The notes beneath the pieces are model-generated. The model worked only from the letters and a program-made list of their open reading frames with translations, searched no databases and was not told the origin of the DNA. The translations under genes were made by a program, and so were the position numbers. Below, in pieces: positions 46,101-56,023 of a DNA stretch of 64,000 nt. Within the stretch, counting starts at the first letter, position 1. Every line of letters begins with the position of its first letter. The stretch covers positions 14,017,036-14,081,035 of the forward strand of contig JAJLRJ010000005.1 of NCBI GenBank assembly GCA_024195265.1, read 5' to 3'. Source of the DNA: Dendrophyllia cribrosa. Its lineage: Eukaryota > Cnidaria > Anthozoa > Scleractinia > Dendrophylliidae.

Positions 46101-49100
46101 AACTACTGTTAGGTCATGTAACCAATTTAATTGCGATTAATTTAGCTGATTTAATCCCTTAACTCTATTGTGATAATGACTTTTTTCTTAAAGATTTTCA
46201 TGTGGAGCCAAATTGAGAACATTTACTTTCGAGACAGGAAATTTTCCATTGAGATAAGAGATTCCTACAGGTTAGTTGTATGAATATATTTATTATATTA
46301 TTGTAAGAATTTTGAGGTGACTATCAAAACATTTTCAATTGATGATTGTACAGTTACTGAAGACAAATTACATCCACTCACAGGCTGTATGAATGTGGTT
46401 GAATTTAAAGCCTGGTCAGGTTAATGAGATTTTCTAAGAACAACAATAAGATTGGAATATTGATGGTTAGTCAATGACATATGGCATGATATGGTTCCAT
46501 TGCATAAACAATAGGGACTTTGAGCAATGAGAACATTGATGTTCCAGATGTCTTGATCAGCAACCAGACGTCTGGTGTTTCTTCAAACAAAAAAAGAATA
46601 GCTCTTCTTTTAACATCTGCTGCATGATGCAATAAAGACAGAAGACACAAAGAGGAAAACAGTTGACTTCCAGTTGCTATTTGTGACATCTAGGACATCA
46701 ATGTTCTCATTGCTTAAGGACCTTAATTGCATGCATGAAGTGCAGCATTGTGCAGGATGTGGACATATCTTCTCAATAAGGACCTCTTTTTGTGTCATTG
46801 ATATTTAGTCAAATTAATCTTAAAATGTAAACATTTTTAAACAGGAGAAATAAAAATGGTGGTTAACTTAATGCTAATCACAGATTAGTTTTAGCTTTTG
46901 AGCAACAAGACACTGGATGTTAATAATAATTGTTATTTTGTACAAAAAAATAAAGAAACAAATAACATTTTGCAATGCATGATTAAGACGTTTTAAATTA
47001 ATAACGGGAAACCTTAGTTAATGATCAATATCTGTGTATGAGTTTAATAAATATTTAAAAAGATGCATATGTTTGAACTAATTTGATTCACTGATTTTTC
47101 AACATCAGTAGATGTTTTCATCTTGCATGCTCAGATAAATTTCTTATAACAGCTTTTTTAATTTCCATATTCCAGATATGAATTTAAGGACAATAAAGTT
47201 TGGTATGTCACATTTTGTTGACAACCTTGTTAATAAAATATTTTAATAAAACATTTTATTCATTTACAATTTTAATTATTGCATGTTTATTATAAATAAT
47301 ATTTAATTAACAAAATTAACGAAAGTGCAAAACTGTCAAAAAACTGTTGAAATTAAATAATATTTTCTGGTCCAAGTTATAAGAACAATTAATACATACA
47401 TACATAAACTTTATTATAGTGTCTGGTCATTCTAGCGCCTAAATGGCACTAATTGGGGACACACAATAAATCAATTATAACCACTCTTAAAAATACTCTA
47501 AACCCTTTGACACTGGGTAAGCTGTTTAGGAAAAAATATCATTTGGTAAAATAATGAATAAACAAATATCACTATAGGAAAGTACTGCTCAAATGTGAAA
47601 GAGTGCACTCCTAACATTTGGCACCACCATCAATGTCAAATTCTGTGAAGATAATTCTGGCAATACACTGCAAATTTACCACAAATAACTCCCCCACCCT
47701 CCCAGCCCCTCCTCTAGATCGACCATGGATGCCGCATGCCTAATGCTCATCTGCGCGCCAATGGGAGAATCCATCATCATCATCATCATCATAATCATCA
47801 TCAAATACCTGCTTATTTGTTAGCTATGACTTCTGCAAAAGATACTAAAACCTGTAGTGCACATCTGGCATGTAATACAGTTTTGAATTTTTGTTGTTGT
47901 TGTTGTCTAGGGCAAATACACTAACTCGCAAACCAGGTGCAGGAAACATGATGGTGCATGCTTGGTTTTCAAGTACAGCACTGCTAGCAAAAACAATGTG
48001 GACAATGGCAATAAGTCAACACCAGTTTTATCTGGACAAGAAACAGGTTGAGGTGAGAAGATATGAGAATCTGCAGGGTTTTAATAGGAATGTGAAATGT
48101 CAGGTCTCATCTCAATCTTGAGAAGGAACAAAATTTGCACAGCAGGGCTCGAAATTGCGACTAACTGGTCGCCAATGCGACCAAAAATTGAGTGCTGGCG
48201 ACTAGATTTTCGGAACTGGTCGCCAGCTGGCGACTCACGTTTTGTCCGATAACCACAAAAAAAATTTCTGCACTAAAATAAATCTTTTAGTCTATACACC
48301 GGCGTATAAGCCGCACTTTTGTGCCCAAAATGTTTGCTCAAAATCGGGGGTGCAGACATCCGCTGAGTTCTGCAAATCATAGTTTATCAATCGTACTTTC
48401 CAGTGATATAAGTTGACCAGACTTTGAGAGCCTTTATTTGAGGTGTATAATGTGGAGCAAAACTTATATAGCCTGAAATTGTCAAAATACCTGTGTTAAA
48501 ACAGTACTCGCTATTTTTGTCGGACATTTTGAAGCTTTTAGCAATGAAGGAACACCGAAGACGAGCAAGAAAGAAGCCGAAGAAAGTCTGTAAACAAGCG
48601 GCTATCTTGGTTAACCCAGTGTCCTCAAAAAATTTGCACGGCTACCAAGCTTGTTGTGGCCTGAACGAACGGCGGGCAAACGAACGTAGCTGCGATCAAA
48701 AGTGTGTTTTTTTTTCAATACAGGATGATTCGATGAATAGAATCAAAGTATAGCTCACGTTTCTTAGAGCCAATTCTCTGACTTACGTTTTTATTTAAAA
48801 AAAACCTTTTTTCCCCAAAATTTGAGCTTCAAACTCAGGGTGCGGCTTATCTGTGAGTGCGGCTTTAATTTATATACGCCGGTGTTTACGGTATGTTGTG
48901 AAGAGGTAAAAGCAAGGGTAAAGGACCCTTGTTTCTCTAGTTATGAAAACTATGAACTCGGAACGTTTTGTGCTTACCTGCATCTCGAAAAACTAAGAAC
49001 AAACCATCGCTAAAGACATGTCAGCTGTGAACACTGGTAGCTAACTTTCGTAAGTCTTTCCTATGCTGCTTCTTACTACCTATAATTTTTCTTGCATGCA

Positions 49101-51367
49101 AAGTAACATTTAAGTGTGTTTTATATAAGATACATATTGAATAAAATTGGCGACCAAAATTAACGATCTGGCGACCAAAATGTTCCCATTAGTCGCCAGT
49201 TGGCTCCTGAACGAAAAAGTTAATTTCGAGCCCTGCACAGTGGATTCAGCAATGATGTAGATGCTGCTGTGAGAGTAGTCAGTGAAATTATGAAAGTCAA
49301 AAATTGCCTTTTTGGTATATATGGACATGTTATATTATGTACATGTATTATATTATGATCTTGAATTGAAAGCTGAAGTAGTTACAAATTCCTTGGGGCC
49401 TTTTATTAGTGGAGTCTTAATGATAAGAATCTTGTCATGTTTTAGGCCAAGATTACATTACGCAGAACTCTTCGAGACATGGCACATGAGCTGTCACAAT
49501 CCACAGGGTCTCTTCCATCGTCAACATCGGACAGCCTGAGTACAAAAAGCGAAAAGTCTCACAGTTTATCCAGCCTCAGCATGAATGGAGGTAACATCTC
49601 ATTCTCCTCATTTCTTGTACACTTCTGTGCCCCTCAAGGAACATTAGTTCTGCACCAACCCTTCCTATAAACTCTACTCAAATGACAGTGAAATCTCATA
49701 TGATTACAGTACATAAATTCTGAGTTAGGTTTCATCTTGCTAAAATTGGTTGTTTCACCTCTTGGTCAGTGAAATCACATATGATTACAGTACATAAATT
49801 CTCAGGTTTCATCTTGCTAAGTTTGGTTGTTTCGCCTCTTGGTCATGAGGAGGGTGGGGGTAGCAAATTAATAACATATAGTTTGTGGCACAAACAATGA
49901 TCTCTTGGCACTAGTCAGTTCAGGAGTTCTTTGAAAGGGGAGAAATTACCTAAAATTCTTAAAGTCCATCACTGCCCTATTTTTTAGCCCTGGATGGTTA
50001 TTATGGGCAGCCTGTACTCTCTCTGTATTTAACAGTAGTTTTTATATCATGTAAATCAATGTGGAGTACAAATAAAGTTGTTGTTGTTGTTATATCCTTT
50101 GGTGGTTCAGATCAGAGTAACAGGAGAAGAATTTGTTCAAAGCTGCGACACTCATCTGACACCTGCACAAAAGGACCATAAGGGCATCATATAAAAATTT
50201 AAAACAATATTTAATTCTCTCAAATTGCTTTATTATTATCAGCTATTACATCTACACAACTATTCACATCAAACGCAAACCAAATATAATAAATTGTAAA
50301 GCTTTTGCAACTAATTATTTTTTGAATCACTGTTTTACCCTAAACTTGCAAGAAACACTAACACATTGGCTATTATTGCAGGTGACAACTTGTCATCACT
50401 TCCTAAAGCAGCAGAACGCGAGATGTTAACAGCTCTGGCAGCAAGAAAAGAGGCCCTCCTGGAAAAACTGAAGGAAAAGATGGATGAACTGAAAACGTTG
50501 TGCATGCAAGAGGCAGTAAGTTAAAAGTTGATGTAGACAGTTTGATGGTGTGCTGAAAATACGCTGCTGGAATTCTCATCTTTTTTGTGACTTTGTACAG
50601 TATTAAGAGAGAGAAAAATGTACAATAGTTAACTATTGCCGGGTATGCATGAAAAAAAGTACACATCGGTAAGCACATGCACCGTAAAAGCATCATTTCA
50701 TTGGTTGGAGGCAACTCCATAAACCACACTCATTGCTCCTCCCATTTCACACTGAATTTCCTCCTCCTCCTCTGACGATAAGCTGATCTGTTAACTTTAA
50801 AACCCATGTCAATTTTCAATTGCAAAATCAGATTTTAACTTGTAAATACATGAAGCATTGAGTAATTTATAGCATGCGAGGAAAAATATGCCAAATTTCA
50901 CTTGGTCGATCAGCAGTAAACATTGAGTATGTGATATGCAATGGTCACCTGCTCTACCCATGGGGATGGTGTTGTGAGGGAGGGGAGGGAGGGGAGTTGG
51001 ACGCAGGGGGTGGGGGATGGGTAGAGCAAAACGCCTTGGAGAGGGGAGGGTCTAAAGTTTGTTTCATATTCATGAGTTATTTATACAGATGTTTTCTTTA
51101 ATTTCAAATTATGATATTCTGTAGTAGTTACTCTAATAGCTATTGTGAAACATTGAAGCCTAAAATTAATGTAGCTGTGAACGTAAACAAGATCTTAACT
51201 TATTTATTGCATGCTTCACTCTAGGAGTTTACTGGCGAATATCCCCCAGAGACACCCTACACCCCTGGAAGCCCCCTCCCACCAATCAGAAGGAGAGTAG
51301 GGACTGCCTTTGAATTCTCTGAATTTATTATCGGTGGAGAAAATGATAAGGTAATAACTTGATATTG

Positions 51368-51405
<38 letters not shown>

Positions 51406-54400
51406 GTTCTAATTATGCATTTAAAATTGTAATAAAATTGAGCTTACAGTATTGATTATAAAAGATGTTGACAAAAACTTGAAATTTTAGCTTTAGAGTT
51501 CGTGTGTTATTGAAAGGCACATTCAAGTCAATACGTGATTTACCTGCGAGCCACTGAAGTTCTTGAATCACCAGGGTGATTTATTTGTTTTATATATGTT
51601 CTTGGTTCAAATTTTGGGCGATCGAGTGTTTGTTTTACAGTCAAACCGAATGTTCCTTTGCACGCGACATTGCAACTTTGTTAGGCAATGTTGGTAATTT
51701 GATCGTCAAGTTGCTCGAGCAAGTTGCAAATGCTTTGGGTAGATTCCCCGCCGAGTTCCTCGTGTCATGTCATGTTGATGAATGGTGTTCGCAATGTTTC
51801 AAGTGTTAATTTAGTATTTCGAAGACAGATTTGCATCTTTCTTCGTGGAAGAACCGATACAGGAATACAAAGAACTTCTTCAACGGGTAAAGCAAGCGGT
51901 GACTGTTTTGAGAAACGTAGACGATGACCAAATAAGAATCTCGTATAAAAATGTCGAGTTGGGGACTTTTATAAACATTGACCCGCTGTGTTAATGTGTG
52001 AATGATTCTTCCGGACGAACGGAAAGTTTCTTCCAAGTGAATTGTAAATCTTTCTTCAAAATATCACAGACCGTTGAGCTAGCGGGAAGATTTGCTGCTG
52101 TACAAACGCCATTTTCAATAAGGGCTTGCTGAATTTCCGAAGTAAATGTACTTTGTTTAAATGTCTTACAATATTCAACAAATTCTACAACATGTGGAGA
52201 GGAAACGGACCGTTCTTTTCCTCCAGGTTTACCTGGAACCGCGGAGCCAATTCGCAGAAATCGATGGACTATATTTGAAACAATTTGATGCGAAAGACGT
52301 AGTCTTGTGCTTATTTCTTGTTGTTTATAACCAGATGACCATAAAGCAATCACTTGCTCTCTCCTGGGCAGCGATATCATGTCACTTCGATGTCAAAATG
52401 AAGAAGCCATGAAATCCACCCAGAAAAGTCAACTTGTCGAATCTTCTGCGAAAACAAATAGAAGCAACTCTGCCCAACGAACTTCCCGAAACGTTTGCAA
52501 CTTGCTCGAGCAATTTGACGATCAAATTACCAACATTGCGTGACAAAGTTGCAAAGTCGCGCGCAAGGGAACATCCGGTTTGACTGTAATGTCTTTTGCT
52601 TCTTCTAAGGACGAGGAAATCAAGAAGATGGCCAGAGAGGTTGAGATTCAGTCACAAATTACAACTGCGGCACAGGTATGAACCATATTCAGGACACGTG
52701 CAGTGGCAGATATTGGGGAGCTCCCTCATCTCTTGCCAGCCCCCCCCCCCCCCCCCCCCACCCCCCCTCCCCCTCCCCCCCTCCCCCTTCCCTCCCCCTT
52801 CCCTCCCCTCTCTAACAATGGAGTCCAGACGCACTACATATGTCTTCGTACATATCTTAATTTTACTGATGTAGTTTTTTATAATGAGTTCATGAAGACC
52901 ACGGTAGTGTCACTTTGAAAAACATCAATTGTCTGTTAGTGATTTGTTTTTGATTTGTGTTTTCTTCCAGAAACTAGCAGAAGACCGCAGCGCTAATAAG
53001 AATGTCAGGAAAACTAGGAAGTTAACATACCAGAAGTCGCTCAGAAGAGTAAGAGAATATGAACGTTTTGTTGTGATGCATGCATGTAGCTGTTGTCTTG
53101 TCTCTTCCTACGTTGGATCCCACCTTTGATTTTTTCTTTCCTCATTGCAGCTCAAAGACATGGAAGAGAATCTAAGAAAAGTACAGGGATCTCGATCACC
53201 TGCGACCTCAAACCACGGTAATGGAGCATAATTTAACTCTGTGTTCCTTTGTACTTTGTGAGGTTAGTGTGTTTTTAATGTGACACTAATCGTCCTTCGA
53301 GCATGTTGCATGTAGCAAATGATGGTAAAGTGACTGACACAACCTGCATGAACAAGTAAACATCAATTTGTTTGCATAATGATTACATTTGTGCCCCTGT
53401 GTCTATCAATTCCTAAAGTGTGACCATTCAAATTAAAGCTATTGAGCAGTAATTTCCTATGGTACTGTTAATTATGCTGTACAAGGTGGTTCTAACTTTT
53501 AAGTCTGTGGATGAAATCCTAAAGTGTGAACATTCAAATGAAAGCTACTGAGCAGTACTTTCCTTTGGTACTGTTTATTATACTGTACAAGGTGGTTTTA
53601 ACTTTCGAGTTTGTGGATGAAATTCTAAAGCGTGACCATTCAATTGAAAGCTATTGATAAATAGTTTCCTGGAACTGTTTATTTTGCTGTACAAGTTGGT
53701 TCTAACTTTCCAGTTTGTGTATAAAATCCTTAAGTGTGACCATTCAGTTGAAAGCTATTCCCCTCCCTCATAGAATTCTAGAATCTGAGGGAAAAGGGGT
53801 GAATACTAGCTGCAATTCAACGTGTACCTTTGTCACATAATGAATTATGACTATTTCTCCAGCTTCCAATCTTGTCTAACCGTTGGTCTTTTTTTTTCCA
53901 GCAGATGTAAGGGACGGCAATGCGGAAAAAGGTAATTATGCTGTGACAGGAGCAAGGGGTCAATTCGCCCACATGCTTTCTCACCCAAAACAAACTTGAA
54001 CACGGTGAAGTTAATTCACTCACATAAAATAACGTTTATTATAACGTCAGTTTAGGCCGTATGCGAATTGCGTTTTGCCTCGTAATCAATATTGATATTA
54101 TTTATTGAAGCTACCACACTGAACGCCTTTAAACGTGCCGTTTCAGAGATTGATATGGAATTAGAACTTACCAGAAGCTTATCACGTAGAATCTGTTATG
54201 AGCTTCTGAACTTACTTAATGAGCTAATTTTTTTTCTCACATATTTATCTAATAGGATTATTTATATTTATTGTAAAATTTCATTTATTTAATAAGCTGA
54301 ACTATTGAAAGCTGACCATTTCACGTGTATGGGAAACCTTTGTGAATTACAATTTTTGATGTAGATGTAGAAAACGAAGCTTGGTGCACAAACCTTTCAT

Positions 54401-56023
54401 ACGAAAATGAGTTTTATTTGCAGGTGAATGAAAACTCATTTTCATATGAAAGCCTGTACACGAAGCCTCGCTTTGATTACAGGCAAAAAGCAGTTTTCAA
54501 TTGAGTGTCCAAAGTAATTTAGCAATTGCTTTGGTTTTGCTTTGCTACGGCTTCTAATTGGCTAAGAAATCTCGTCCACTTTTTCAACCAATCAGGAGTA
54601 ACACCAAAACCAATCGTGACTTGGTCGCACGCGATTTCCCGCGCTTGGCGTCGGCGTCATGTATTTGCTTTGAGTTCTGATTGGTTCATTGGATTGTCTT
54701 CTTCTGTTGTTGTTGGCGAGAGTGGTTACTGCCGGGGACTCAATTTTTTTTTTACTTGTCCCACGCTCGTTACATGTTAAACATGACATTTTTTCGTGAT
54801 TACTTTGGTTTTGATTTTAGAGCAGTTTTCAATTGAGTGTCGTAAAACCTAAACCAAAGTAATTACTCTGACCAATCACAGCAGTCGTAAACAATCCAAT
54901 GAACCAATTAAAGCTCGAAGCAATTACATGTCGACGGCGCGTTTTCCCGTGCTGAGCGCCGGCTACATGTATTTGCGTCCTTCACGCAACATAAGTACCA
55001 TTCATTTATTCATAATTTATATCCTAAAATAACTGGATTTTGTTTTCTTTCTCAATAGGTTTCTATCGTTCTCACTTATCATCCAACGGCAGCAGCTACT
55101 CTCAAACAGAGAAACTAAACCCTCATCGCTATCGAACGAGTTTAAGTTTAAGCGTTGATTCAAGAAAATCAAGCACTATCAGCGCGGAGAGCCTCGTAGA
55201 CGACCGCGGGTCTTACAGCGGGCCCCCATCCCCGGTCATATCACCATATAGAAGAGCTCCCCCCAGCCCCACAGCTAAGTCTTACAATGGATTCACAGAG
55301 ATAAGACGGAACCATAGTCCGCTTGCTAATGGTCCCCGGGCGGGGAGATTATCACCGCGGCGAGAAAATCCCCGAGCAGTACCGGCATTTCAGTATTCGG
55401 ACAGTGAGGACTCTACGACGAAGCCGTCCTCGGCTAGTTCGTACGCGAACTCGGAAGACTTCGGAGAAAATCCCGAACCCTACTGGCATCATCGGAGGAT
55501 GGGAAACTCGTGCGAGAGTCTGGATGAAAATCACTTCCGGGGCTCCAGTTCTCGGTTGATGGTCAGTCGCTCCGCAGGACAGAGTTATGAGAGTTTGAAC
55601 AGTGATCAGGACGGTAGCAGCTCGCCGTATAGCCCCGGCCCCCTACGGACTCAACGATCATTTTCGTTTGATGCTCGTCCTTCGAACTTAAAAATCCCCG
55701 CGGTGAAATACCTTAACACTAGCGACTTGGCGATTATGAGCACTTCCGGTACCGCGGGGAGTTATTCAGTTAATCATAATTCAAAGATAACACCTAATCT
55801 TTCCAGCAAAGGATATCTCTCCACTTCTCTTTCCACCATCGGTAAACCAACACCGAAGTCAGATATGAATCTAAGAACGGTGAAATCACAAGTTAATATG
55901 TCGATGCCTTATCTGACAAATCCAGGATATTATCGCATCAACCAACCTTCGGAGTCGTCAATTTTTGAAGAAGACTTGCTCGAGTGGAGAGCGAATGATG
56001 AATCAGAAGCAACATTGGTGTAA
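34184..56023 (+). CDS. FRMD4: FERM domain-containing protein 4 (FRMD4A/B-type), complete
   Basis: Cortical scaffold; vertebrate FRMD4 proteins link cytohesin Arf-GEFs to Par3 at junctions. Twenty exons: 34184-34258, 34369-34463, 38368-38460, 39538-39622, 40747-40826, 42897-42980, 43823-43888, 44778-44835, 44956-45042, 46194-46270, 47176-47202, 47911-48052, 49446-49590, 50382-50515, 51225-51350, 52610-52675, 52971-53048, 53151-53217, 53902-53931, 55059-56023. All phases fit; 859 residues. N-terminal FERM: LLDDRxLxLLVQ-like start, EKEYFGL, NWLRLDRRVLDH; F2 with VELFFLQAR; F3 with SLPTYGVHYY, IPWWLGL, PRKIFMW and MAISQHQFYLD. Then the CUPID-type region with KEALLEKLKEKMDELK, RRRVGTAFEF, EIQSQIT and KLTYQKSL, and a Ser-rich tail. 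One versus two vertebrate paralogues cannot be told apart here. The start ATG at 34184 gives the family's usual N-terminus. Confidence 0.93.
34464..38367 (+). other. FRMD4 intron 2 (3.9 kb)
   Basis: AT-rich with no recognised gene. The only clear element is the inverted repeat at 37335-37572. A short direct repeat of AAATGTAGACA is at 36873-36925. Confidence 0.5.
37335..37572. mobile_element. Foldback MITE with ~90 bp arms
   Basis: TGTTCCAAGGCTTGGTTGCAA with CATACCTCACGGGTTGAAAT at the left faces the inverse at 37490-37572. Spacer about 70 bases. No ORF. Confidence 0.85.
39718..39860 (-). mobile_element. AACCCTTT-family element, single-copy core
   Basis: TTAACTCCCAAGAGTGCCAAAA, then AAATTTCATTTTCAGTGTAAG and TGCTGAAGAGGTTTCATCTGAATGG, the same order as 45495-45620. 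Only one core copy is present, so this is close to the unexpanded form. Confidence 0.7.
40871..41534. mobile_element. TTAA-flanked MITE
   Basis: Begins TTAAGGACGTTCGCGC and ends GCGCGAACATCCTTAA. TTAA at each end fits a piggyBac-like target. The interior is 660 bp without an element protein. Two chance ORFs cross it. Confidence 0.78.
41535..42896 (+). other. FRMD4 intron 5, right part
   Basis: AT-rich, no repeat with clear ends and no gene recognised. Confidence 0.4.
43111..43496. mobile_element. MITE with TTAAAG termini
   Basis: TTAAAGATGAACTACAGTC with TACTGCGCAATCTC at the left is mirrored by GAGATTGCGCAGTACGGAC ending CTTTAA. It contains a 26 base direct repeat (AACATCAGATATCCTTGCC at 43226 and 43251). 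Confidence 0.82.
44253..44720 (+). mobile_element. CCAAT-rich TIR MITE, copy 4, with a nested element
   Basis: TAGAGCAGTTATCACTTGAATG to TTGAAAACCACTCTA. The common core is interrupted at about 44408-44590 by a small element with ends TTTAACCCTTTCAAGGCC and GGCCACAAAAGGGTTAAA. The two halves continue correctly on both sides. Confidence 0.82.
45495..45940 (-). repeat. AACCCTTT-family element with four 88 bp core copies
   Basis: ATGGTACCATGCAAA recurs at about 45583, 45670, 45758 and 45846. Each unit includes TGCTGAAGAGGTTTCATTTGAATGG and CACACCATAGGATTTCATC. Outer ends TTAACCCATAAACTCCC and GGGAGGGAAAAGGGTTTAA are weak inverted repeats. It is the inverse orientation of the array at 25505-25963. 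Confidence 0.87.
46510..46730. mobile_element. Inverted-repeat element
   Basis: TTGAGCAATGAGAACATTGATG with CAGATGTC at the left is mirrored by GACATCTAGGACATCAATGTTCTCATTGCTTAAGG at the right. A related right half occurs at about 20180-20230. Confidence 0.68.
46731..47910 (+). other. FRMD4 introns 10-11 remainder
   Basis: Very AT-rich around the 27-base exon (47176-47202). A (CAT)n microsatellite at 47770-47800 and a (TGT)n run just before the acceptor at 47910 are the only structured features. Confidence 0.5.
48143..49235. mobile_element. hAT-like element with CAGGGCTCGAAATT termini
   Basis: Left CAGGGCTCGAAATTGCGAC, right inverse CAGGGCTCGAAATTAAC. CACAG flanks both sides (48138-48142, 49236-49240). 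Subterminal GGCGACCA / TGGTCGCC motifs are repeated at both ends. No transposase is seen; a second element is nested inside. Confidence 0.78.
48295..48893. mobile_element. Nested element with ACACCGGCGTATAAGCCGCAC-type termini
   Basis: ACACCGGCGTATAAGCCGC at the left and GCCGGTGTTTACGG at the right, with the GTGCGGCTT motif in both arms. It lies wholly inside the hAT-like element. The ORF at 48493-48753 gives a basic peptide I do not recognise. Confidence 0.7.
49591..51224 (+). other. FRMD4 introns 13-14
   Basis: Holds a direct repeat of about 85 bases (ACAGTACATAAATTCTGAG region at 49700 and CACATATGATTACAGTAC at 49772), a (TTG)n run near 50085 and a G-rich stretch at 50975-51050. No gene other than exon 50382-50515. 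Confidence 0.5.
51638..52586 (-). mobile_element. Tc1/mariner-type transposon, non-autonomous, TA flanked
   Basis: CAGTCAAACCG at the left and CGGTTTGACTG at the right, each bordered by TA. Arms extend about 100 bases through TTGCTCGAGCAA. It carries the transposase N-terminus on the minus strand (51991-52380), but only 350 bases follow, too little for a DDE domain. The right end lies 21 bases before FRMD4 exon 52610-52675. Confidence 0.9.
51991..52380 (-). pseudogene. Tc1/IS630-type transposase, DNA-binding part only
   Basis: 129 residues. PRREQVIALWSSGYKQQEIST with LRLSHQIVSNIVHRF is the first helix-turn-helix, GKPGGKER the GRPR-like hinge, and the following 70 residues the second helix-turn-helix up to WKKLSV. 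The catalytic DDE/D domain that should follow is missing, so it cannot transpose itself. It might still bind its own TIRs. Confidence 0.8.
52740..52815. repeat. C-rich simple sequence
   Basis: Nearly pure C with scattered T and A directly after the FRMD4 donor at 52676. It generates proline-rich or glycine-rich chance ORFs on both strands. Confidence 0.85.
53400..53780 (+). repeat. Four 106 bp units, same family as 7690-8115
   Basis: GTACAAGGTGGTTCTAACTTT recurs with a 106 base step (53488, 53594). Units contain GTGTGACCATTCAAAT and GAGCAGTACTTTCC. It ends at GAGGGAAAAGGGGTGAA, a degraded form of the family's terminus. Confidence 0.82.
54360..54480. mobile_element. Foldback MITE, degraded
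   Basis: CTTTCATACGAAAATGAG and CTCATTTTCATATGAAAG face each other around TTTATTTGCAGGTGAATG. Same family as the cleaner copy at 62552-62748. Confidence 0.75.
54489..54980. mobile_element. Two CCAAT-rich MITE copies flanking a SINE tail
   Basis: Copy 5 (54489-54722) runs in inverse orientation and stops where GCCGGGGACTCAATTTTT begins. That SINE tail (GTCCCACGCTCGTTACATG, to about 54795) matches 6590-6640. Copy 6 (54819-54980) then starts with TTAGAGCAGTTTTCAATTGAG. The SINE tail sits between two partial MITEs. Confidence 0.72.
55059..56023 (+). other. FRMD4: FRMD4 last coding exon, Ser-rich disordered tail
   Basis: 321 codons plus TAA, rich in Ser, Pro, Tyr and Asn, with repeated SP sites and SFDARPS-like short motifs that could be phosphorylation or 14-3-3 sites. 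Low complexity, no folded domain. The exon is the GC-richest coding part of the gene. It begins after CTCAATAG and completes a Gly codon. Confidence 0.88.

Larger units (their letters stand above)
34184..48052 (+). other. FRMD4: FRMD4 FERM-domain exon block
   Basis: Twelve exons encode about residues 1-320. The ubiquitin-like F1 lobe ends near VLDHELPRF, F2 follows from FFVPNILI through LEYYKKSAGQTRG, and F3 (PH-like) runs from YLCIFQSLPTYG to QHQFYLDKKQVE. Exon 47176-47202 is a 27-base microexon that adds nine residues (RYEFKDNKVW with its borders) to an F3 loop. The last donor is placed after VE (48052), because that keeps the spacing to the following AKI segment seen in vertebrate FRMD4. 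Confidence 0.88.
50382..53048 (+). other. FRMD4: FRMD4 CUPID (DUF3338) region exons
   Basis: Four exons (50382-50515, 51225-51350, 52610-52675, 52971-53048) carry the conserved order helix KEKMDELKTLCMQEAE, FTGEYPPETP, PIRRRVGTAFEFSE, EIQSQITTAAQKLAE and KNVRKTRKLTYQKSLRR. In vertebrate FRMD4A, FRMD4B, INAVA and CCDC120 this region binds cytohesins (family knowledge). Confidence 0.85.

Noticed and set aside
47736..47924. ORF with His run
   Set aside because: The His run is the (CAT)n microsatellite and the end overlaps the FRMD4 acceptor.
52596..52918. Proline-rich and glycine-rich ORFs
   Set aside because: Produced by the C-rich simple sequence after the FRMD4 donor.
54092..54292. Possible extra FRMD4 exon
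   Set aside because: The first part is open and acidic-basic, but no acceptor/donor pair keeps the phase between exons 53902-53931 and 55059-56023, which already join in frame.
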